Assembly: GCA_964622915.1 (NCBI GenBank)
Contig: CAZUSC010000026.1
Location: 1 to 24,338, forward strand
DNA from: CAZUSC01 sp964622915
GTDB lineage: Bacteria; Patescibacteriota; Andersenbacteria; UBA10190
DNA length: 24,338 nt
Direction: 5' to 3'
Notes under the pieces: model-generated
What the model saw: only the letters and a program-made list of their open reading frames with translations
Databases searched by the model: none
Told to the model about the DNA's origin: nothing
Made by a program: the position numbers and the translations under genes
In this document: positions 20,701-24,338 of the stretch, one piece after another
Layout: the number at the start of each line of letters is the position of its first letter
Numbering within the stretch: the first letter of the stretch is position 1

Positions 20701-21354
20701 TTAGCCGCTCTGTCCTGTCAGTCGGCGAGTAAATTGTATAACTGCCTTCCTAAATCGGGTGCGGTCATCCTTATTTTTTAAGATATGCCAGGCCGTCGGC
20801 AGCAGCGAAAGAATAATAATGACGATAATAATCGGTATCAGATATTTATCAATACCGGGAATGGCGTTGCCCAAAAAGTAACCCAGTAATGGTAGGCCAA
20901 TTCCCCACAAGGCTCCGCCAATCACGTTATAAGCAATAAAGCTGGCATACTTCATTGATCCTACCCCCGCCAATATTGGCGCAAAAGTGCGCACGACTGG
21001 CATAAAACGGGCCAGGATAATTGTTTTGCCGCCGTGCTTAGCATAAAAATTCTCCGCCCGCTCCAGGTTATGGCGATGAAATAACAAGGACTCCTCGCGC
21101 TGAAAAACTTTACGGCCCACCCGGTGGCCAAACCAATATCCAACGGAGTCGCCGGCTACGGCCGATCCAAAAGCTACAAGACATAGCCAAATGATATTAA
21201 AAAATCCCTGCGAAGCCAGAAAGCCGGCGGTAAAGAGCAAACTATCGCCTGGCAGAAAAAACCCAATCAGCAATCCCGACTCGGCAAAAACTATGCCGGC
21301 CAGACCGGAGTAGCCGGCGATTTTTAGAAAAGAAATTAGGTCTAATCCAAACAT
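20701..21354 (-). CDS. DedA family (VTT domain) membrane protein
   Basis: DedA proteins are inner-membrane proteins; some members flip undecaprenyl phosphate or phospholipids. The protein has 217 residues. It shows the family signature: ESGLLIGFFLPGDSLLFTAG near residues 25-44, AFGSAVAGDSVGYWFGHRVG, and the ARFMPVVRTFAPILAGVGSM segment with conserved Arg and Pro residues, followed by helices including IIGGALWGIGLPLLGY-like hydrophobic stretches and a basic C-terminal tail. It is preceded by a possible promoter with a 6-bp dyad around its -10. The actual substrate cannot be told from sequence. Confidence 0.94.
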   Translation of the reverse strand: MFGLDLISFLKIAGYSGLAGIVFAESGLLIGFFLPGDSLLFTAGFLASQGFFNIIWLCLVAFGSAVAGDSVGYWFGHRVGRKVFQREESLLFHRHNLERAENFYAKHGGKTIILARFMPVVRTFAPILAGVGSMKYASFIAYNVIGGALWGIGLPLLGYFLGNAIPGIDKYLIPIIIVIIILSLLPTAWHILKNKDDRTRFRKAVIQFTRRLTGQSG

Positions 21355-21419
21355 GCCACATGCTTAATAAAAATGCCGGAGGATTAAATTTGTCCGCTCG
21401 GCCAATAGTGATTTACATC

Positions 21420-21448
21420 ATGCTACACTGATGATGTTTTATGCTCAA
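21420..21448 (-). promoter_or_regulatory. Possible promoter of the dedA gene, with dyad
   Basis: On the minus strand, TTGAGC (21443-21448), 17 bases, then TAGCAT (21420-21425). A CATCAT...ATGATG inverted repeat (21416-21421 and 21431-21436) overlaps the -10 and could be an operator. An alternative TATAAT at 21458-21463 has no -35. Confidence 0.4.
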
Positions 21449-21470
21449 GAAGCGGAGATTATATTAAAAT

Positions 21471-22067
21471 TCACTTTCCGGCGCTGGGCTGCTTTACCCA
21501 CTTGTTAGCAACCAGGTGCCAGTCGGCCACATCCACTTTATCCAGCGCATCCCAAAAATCCTTCGCTGCTTTAGTATAAAGTTTTTGGTGCCGCACTAGC
21601 TGGCGGAACTGCTTCCATTTTTTTGGCAACTGGGCACCTTGCTCAACCAATTCTCGCATTTCTAAGTCGATGTCCAAATTATCAGCATCTTTCACAATGC
21701 GCGCTACTTTAGACCGACGCGCCTCATATTCCTGCAACACATCGGAATAAAAATCTTGTAGACTCGTTCCGGCCATAGTGTCGCGGGCGGCTCTGTCCTC
21801 ATCCGCCTCGACGTATACTTTTTGCACGTAACTTAAATCCGCTGTTCTAGTTTCTGCTAAATCATGCACCAATGCCATCTTTATTAACCTCTCTTCGTCT
21901 GCTACTTTTTCCCGCCGCCCCAGAATTAGACTCAACCACATTACACGCACGGTATGCTCCAGGACTGTGGCACAGTCTACCCCCAAGTGCTGCCGCCAGG
22001 CCCGCTGTACATTGCGCAGGGACCCCACTTCATACAAAAATTCAATGTCCCGCTTATTAAAACTCAT
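21471..22067 (-). CDS. HD-domain phosphohydrolase (YfbR-like)
   Basis: A 198-residue HD-superfamily protein, likely a metal-dependent phosphohydrolase acting on nucleotides or related monoesters. The metal ligands are visible: His38 (VLEHTVRVMW), the His68-Asp69 pair (ALVHDLAETRTADLS) and the distal Asp in IVKDADNLDIDLEM (127 or 129). The arrangement resembles YfbR 5'-deoxynucleotidases and the HD_3 family. The C-terminal stretch, rich in Lys and Trp, is not diagnostic. The start ATG is preceded by AGGGG at almost no spacing. It lies 40 bases downstream of tRNA-Ser on the same strand and may share its transcript. Substrate unknown. Confidence 0.9.
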   Translation of the reverse strand: MSFNKRDIEFLYEVGSLRNVQRAWRQHLGVDCATVLEHTVRVMWLSLILGRREKVADEERLIKMALVHDLAETRTADLSYVQKVYVEADEDRAARDTMAGTSLQDFYSDVLQEYEARRSKVARIVKDADNLDIDLEMRELVEQGAQLPKKWKQFRQLVRHQKLYTKAAKDFWDALDKVDVADWHLVANKWVKQPSAGK

Positions 22068-22107
22068 CCCCTAAAGTGTACCTGGCACAGAAAATAAATG
22101 TCTACAG

Positions 22108-22192
22108 CGGAGAGGGCGAGATTCGAACTCGCGATACCTTTCGGTATACGTGCTTTCCAAGCACGCGCACTCGGCCTCTATGCGACCTCTCC
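22108..22192 (-). tRNA. tRNA-Ser (anticodon GGA)
   Basis: An 85-base cloverleaf on the minus strand. Acceptor stem GGAGAGG pairs with CCTCTCC, the D arm contains AGAGGCCGAG, the anticodon stem-loop is CGTGC-TTGGAAA-GCACG giving GGA, there is a long variable arm (TATACC-GAAA-GGTAT) as in class II tRNAs, and the T arm has GAGTTCGAATCTC. Discriminator G; CCA is not encoded. Confidence 0.97.
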
Positions 22193-22229
22193 AAAATTAC
22201 CTATCTCACCCAAGCACGCTAATGAGCGA

Positions 22230-22317
22230 ACTTGTCTGATTTTAAGGAGCGTAGCCGCGGGCGGGAATCCTTAATGAAAAAAATTGCAGGCAAAACAGCT
22301 CCGTAAATCAGACAAGT
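22230..22317. repeat. Long inverted repeat between tRNA-Ser and tRNA-Arg
   Basis: ACTTGTCTGATTT (22230-22242) and its exact complement AAATCAGACAAGT (22305-22317) are followed inward by GGAGC (22246-22250) and GCTCC (22298-22302). Together they make an 18-bp interrupted stem around a 47-base loop. It occupies most of the 134-base gap between the tRNAs. It has no ORF or T-run; it may be a processing signal, a structured RNA or a remnant of a foldback element. Confidence 0.6.
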
Positions 22318-22326
22318 GAGTGAGGG

Positions 22327-22400
22327 TGATCTCGAGAGGATTCGAACCTCTGGCCTTTGGCTCCGCAAGCCAACGCTCTATCCAGCTGAGCTACGAGATC
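22327..22400 (-). tRNA. tRNA-Arg (anticodon GCG)
   Basis: A 74-base cloverleaf on the minus strand. Acceptor GATCTCG pairs with CGAGATC, D arm GCTCAGCTGGATAGAGC, anticodon arm TTGGC-TTGCGGA-GCCAA giving GCG, T arm AGAGGTTCGAATCCTCT. Discriminator A; CCA is not encoded. Confidence 0.97.
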
Positions 22401-22422
22401 GTCGCAATACCTTACGCTCACC

Positions 22423-22451
22423 GCCTGGATTTTTCTAAAGAAAAACCAGGC
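22423..22451. repeat. Hairpin upstream of tRNA-Arg
   Basis: GCCTGG-A-TTTTTCT, AA, AGAAAAA-CCAGGC: a near-perfect 13-bp stem with one bulge, 22 bases upstream of the tRNA-Arg 5' end. It has no T-run after it, so it is not an obvious terminator. Confidence 0.5.
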
Positions 22452-22477
22452 TGGCCGCTTCAGGATTGCTCCTCTTT

Positions 22478-22561
22478 CCCAAACATTCGATCTCTACGTT
22501 TGCTGTGCTGGCTCAACCTGAAGTTTCGCCAGCTTGCTCACTTGAGCTGCGGATGTTTGGG
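22478..22561. other. Candidate multibranched structured element
   Basis: An outer 9-bp stem, CCCAAACAT (22478-22486) with ATGTTTGGG (22553-22561), encloses two hairpins: GCTGGC with GCCAGC, and GCTC with GAGC. The 84-base unit lies in the non-coding gap 22401-22662. It is not a tRNA, since no D, anticodon and T arms can be drawn. A further CTCG-ACAA-CGAG hairpin follows. Either strand could be the RNA; function unknown. Confidence 0.35.
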
Positions 22562-22626
22562 ATCCCTCGACAACGAGTATCAAGGTAGTCAATATAATGC
22601 GGGAAAAAACGCAAAAAATCCAGTCG

Positions 22627-22656
22627 TTGTGCATCTTTCCGGCAGGGTGTTATACT
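22627..22656 (+). promoter_or_regulatory. Promoter giving an apparently leaderless mRNA
   Basis: TTGTGC (22627-22632), 18 bases, then TATACT (22651-22656) with a TGT extension. The ATG at 22663 is 6 bases after the -10, so the expected transcription start falls on the A of the start codon. Confidence 0.6.
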
Positions 22657-22662
22657 GTAGGC

Positions 22663-23418
22663 ATGAATCGCCAGGACGTGCGCGAAGCTACTCGCACTAA
22701 AGAAACTACCGCTCCCCCCTCGCAGCAGCCAGTCCGCTTTGGTGCGCTGCGGTTTGATCCGGCTCAAGTCAGACCGAAAGCCAAGCCAGTGCCGGCCGCC
22801 GATCAAGTAATGAAAAGAAAAATTGCCCGTAAAACAATCCAACGAACGCAACAGCGGATCGCTCAACGATCCGATAACCAGCGCTTCCAGCATGAGCTTC
22901 GCGAAATGCAGGAGACTGATGATTTACGAGAAGTAGATGATGACGTCGAAGATGTCGCCACCATGTTGGAATGGCGGGCCGAGGAACATAATCACCAGCC
23001 AAAATCCGCCACCTGGTATGCCGTATTGGCCGGCGCTATTACCGTTATTTCTGTCGGCTTTCTCTTATTTGGCAATATCATTGCCGCTATCACCATCGGC
23101 TTCGTTGGCGCTATGACTTACTTTGTTGCCCAAAAAGACCCAGCCGTAATTCGCTATCGGTTGCTAACCGAAGGGATTGCTTTCAACAATATGCTTTATC
23201 ACTACCGTGATCTGGATGCTTTTAACATTGTTTATGAACCCGGGCACACTAAAACTGTTTTGTTGCGCAGCAATCGTACGTTCAGTCCCCTGCTGCATAT
23301 GGAAATTGGCGAAGCTGATCCCGTAGCCATCCGCGATGTCCTCATTGAGTTTGTCCGCGAAGACCAAGACTTGAACGAACCGCTAGTCGATATTTGGGCC
23401 CGCCGCCTCGGTTTCTAA
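22663..23418 (+). CDS. Two-helix membrane protein of unknown function
   Basis: About 251 residues from the ATG at 22663; an in-frame ATG at 22597 is rejected because the promoter lies between them. The N-terminal third is charged and partly helical (KRKIARKTIQRTQQRIAQRS), then WRAEEHNHQPKSATWYAV leads into two adjacent transmembrane helices (about 122-157), followed by a soluble domain with RYRLLTEGIAFNNMLYHYRD and DLDAFNIVYEPGHTKTVLL. The pattern W..EEH....S..WY, two helices, KDP..I.YR.L.EGI....LY.Y.DL..F recurs in CPR membrane proteins with a PH-like domain, but I cannot assign a function. A shared terminator (23431-23463) follows. Confidence 0.86.
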   Translation: MNRQDVREATRTKETTAPPSQQPVRFGALRFDPAQVRPKAKPVPAADQVMKRKIARKTIQRTQQRIAQRSDNQRFQHELREMQETDDLREVDDDVEDVATMLEWRAEEHNHQPKSATWYAVLAGAITVISVGFLLFGNIIAAITIGFVGAMTYFVAQKDPAVIRYRLLTEGIAFNNMLYHYRDLDAFNIVYEPGHTKTVLLRSNRTFSPLLHMEIGEADPVAIRDVLIEFVREDQDLNEPLVDIWARRLGF

Positions 23419-23430
23419 AATTTAAGTAAT

Positions 23431-23463
23431 AAAAATGCCTGGGTAATATTCTCAGGCGTTTTG
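23431..23463. terminator. Bidirectional intrinsic terminator
   Basis: GCCTG (gGTAATATTCT loop) CAGGC, followed by TTTT on the plus strand and by ATTTTTATT on the minus strand. It separates two convergent genes and can serve both. Confidence 0.75.
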
Positions 23464-23467
23464 TGTG

Positions 23468-23914
23468 CTAGAAACTGGCATTAGTCACACAGGTCGTGTT
23501 TTCCCCCATCGAGGCAATTTGGCTTTTAATCAGCTCTCTTTGCAAAGCTTGGCAGCGGCGAATCGGCCCGGTAACTATGGCGCTTCCATTGAGCAATATC
23601 CGTTCTCTCAACGTAACATCATGCTTTTTGCACAGAACTTCCAGCGCCCGATAGAAGGGTTGATAATAGTCCTCGAGGGCCTGTAGCTTGCCTGGGTCAT
23701 TGCCTGCGAACATTTCATGCCATCTGTCACACTCACCTTTCGAAGGTTGGCGTGCTGACACAACTACCCAGCCTAGCCCCTCCGAAGTCCAATTGCCCAC
23801 GCGCTTCCGGGCGCGCTGCTTCGCGCCGCCAAATACCATCAGCGGAACCATAACAAGGACCACGAAAGCCACCGCCAGCAGCCACGGCCAATTTTCAGTC
23901 AGGAACTGCCACAT
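23468..23914 (-). CDS. Small single-pass membrane protein of unknown function
   Basis: About 148 residues from the ATG at 23914, which has an AAAGGAG site 9 bases upstream. The frame stays open to 24019, but that extension would be translated from the tRNA-Lys gene and is rejected. The N-terminus has one transmembrane helix (WPWLLAVAFVVLVMVPLMVF, about 9-28), followed by a basic stretch (GAKQRARKRVG) and a soluble helical domain with WVVVSARQPSKGECDRWHEM and DYYQPFYRALEVLCKKHDVT. Four cysteines are scattered without motif. No family recognised. It lies directly downstream of tRNA-Lys and may share its transcript. Confidence 0.77.
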   Translation of the reverse strand: MWQFLTENWPWLLAVAFVVLVMVPLMVFGGAKQRARKRVGNWTSEGLGWVVVSARQPSKGECDRWHEMFAGNDPGKLQALEDYYQPFYRALEVLCKKHDVTLRERILLNGSAIVTGPIRRCQALQRELIKSQIASMGENTTCVTNASF

Positions 23915-23961
23915 GAATTGGGCTCCTTTAAATGTGCGATAGAACAACCTTAAACCCGTGG

Positions 23962-24033
23962 TGCGTCCGGAGGGACTTGAACCCCCAACCGTATCCTTAA
24001 GAGGGATCTGCTCTGCCATTGAGCTACGGACGC
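23962..24033 (-). tRNA. tRNA-Lys (anticodon CTT)
   Basis: A 72-base cloverleaf on the minus strand. Acceptor GCGTCCG pairs with CGGACGC, D arm GCTCAATGGCAGAGC, anticodon loop CTCTTAA giving CTT, T arm with GGGTTCAAGTCCC. Discriminator A; CCA is not encoded. An ORF on the same strand begins within it but is not a gene there. Confidence 0.96.
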
Positions 24034-24056
24034 CTTAGTGAATATGTATGAGGCAT

Positions 24057-24062
24057 TATACT
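24057..24062 (+). promoter_or_regulatory. Possible -10 of the HTH gene
   Basis: TATACT, 24 bases before the ATG at 24086, with a weak TTAGTG at 16-base spacing. It is divergent from tRNA-Lys. Confidence 0.35.
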
Positions 24063-24085
24063 CAAATGCACAAATATATGTTACT

Positions 24086-24338
24086 ATGGGAGAGGTGTCT
24101 GAGAAGTATACATGTGATAGAATATTATTCCCTCGTAGAGGAGTACAAGCAAGGTTTCTTCAACAGGTAAGGAACGAGCTGGGTGCAAATTGGCGTGACA
24201 TTGCCCGTCTTTTTGATCTGCATCCACGCACAGTTCGAGACTGGGCACGAGAAAAGTACTGTATGCCCTATTTTGTCGCAAACTCACTTGCTCAGAAAGC
24301 TAATCTGAAACTGCCCGCAAATATTGAAATAAAAACAT
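24086..24338 (+). CDS. HTH-domain protein, N-terminal part (cut by window edge)
   Basis: An open frame of 84 codons running off the right edge. It begins MGEVSEKYTCDRILFPRRGV and continues with LGANWRDIARLFDLHPRTVR and DWAREKYCMPYFVANSLAQK, a helix-turn-helix: RDIARLF, turn, HPRTVRDW. HTH segments of this shape are found alone or before LAGLIDADG homing endonuclease domains in CPR bacteria; the continuation is not visible, so that is only a possibility. An upstream in-frame ATG at 24044 could add 14 residues, but the -10 at 24057 favours 24086. The codons are AT-richer than in the neighbours (AGA, AGG, ATA), which with the tRNA-Lys junction suggests acquisition by transfer. Confidence 0.62.
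   Translation, partial: MGEVSEKYTCDRILFPRRGVQARFLQQVRNELGANWRDIARLFDLHPRTVRDWAREKYCMPYFVANSLAQKANLKLPANIEIKT

Noticed and set aside
22597..22662. Earlier ATG at 22597 for the two-helix membrane protein
   Set aside because: The -10 hexamer TATACT at 22651-22656 lies inside this extension, and the extra residues do not resemble the charged start that follows.
22513..22893. 126-residue minus-strand frame
   Set aside because: It is antisense to the promoter and start of the two-helix membrane protein and shows no recognisable domain.
23915..24019. Extension of the small membrane protein to a start at 24019
   Set aside because: It would be read from the tRNA-Lys gene; the ATG at 23914 has a good AAAGGAG site and precedes the membrane helix directly.

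Overview
The window looks like a chromosomal segment of a small-genome bacterium of the Patescibacteria (CPR) group, probably near the Parcubacteria. This is an inference. It rests on a compact type IV pilus cluster with no secretin, a single-domain response regulator between pilT and pilB, a LigA with an altered N-terminal NMN-binding motif, a lemA-htpX pair, tight gene packing and weak or absent Shine-Dalgarno sites. UGA is used as an ordinary stop.

Layout. Positions 1-14570 are one co-directional block on the minus strand. In transcription order it runs pilM, pilN, pilO, a small membrane protein, pilB, a CheY-like regulator, pilT, pilC, the major pilin, a second pilin, prepilin peptidase pilD, four minor (pseudo)pilins (FimT/GspH-, PilV-, PilW- and PilX-like), then the housekeeping genes ligA, gatC and gatA (gatA is cut by the window edge). 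On the plus strand follow lemA and htpX (14803-16375), a convergent recX on minus, then a ClpC-type AAA+ unfoldase and comFC on plus (16995-20346). The right part holds a gene-poor stretch with an isolated small transcription unit (about 20345-20658, minus), a DedA membrane protein, an HD-domain hydrolase, tRNA-Ser(GGA) and tRNA-Arg(GCG) on minus, a two-helix membrane protein on plus with an apparently leaderless promoter, a small membrane protein and tRNA-Lys(CTT) on minus, and the start of an AT-richer HTH protein gene that runs off the end.

How the genes fit together. PilM/N/O/C form the inner-membrane platform, PilB and PilT are the extension and retraction motors, PilD processes the six prepilin-like proteins, and ComFC suggests that the pilus serves DNA uptake.

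The most unusual signal is in the spacers. Four related elements of about 110-155 bp lie in the pilT-pilC, pilO-small protein, pilN-pilO and pilM-lemA gaps. Three are complete and end in inverted repeats (CCCAGTAACAATACTT ... AAGTAGTTGTTACTGGG), flanked by a direct CATA/TATG 4-mer; in three cases that TATG is the start codon of the downstream gene (pilC, pilO, lemA). Bases just inside the repeats differ between copies but stay complementary within each copy, which points to a conserved folded structure. A second spacer class consists of heptanucleotide-period arrays at five loci, often 5 or 10 units long, several arranged as facing inverted arrays; one encodes the N-terminus assigned to ComFC.
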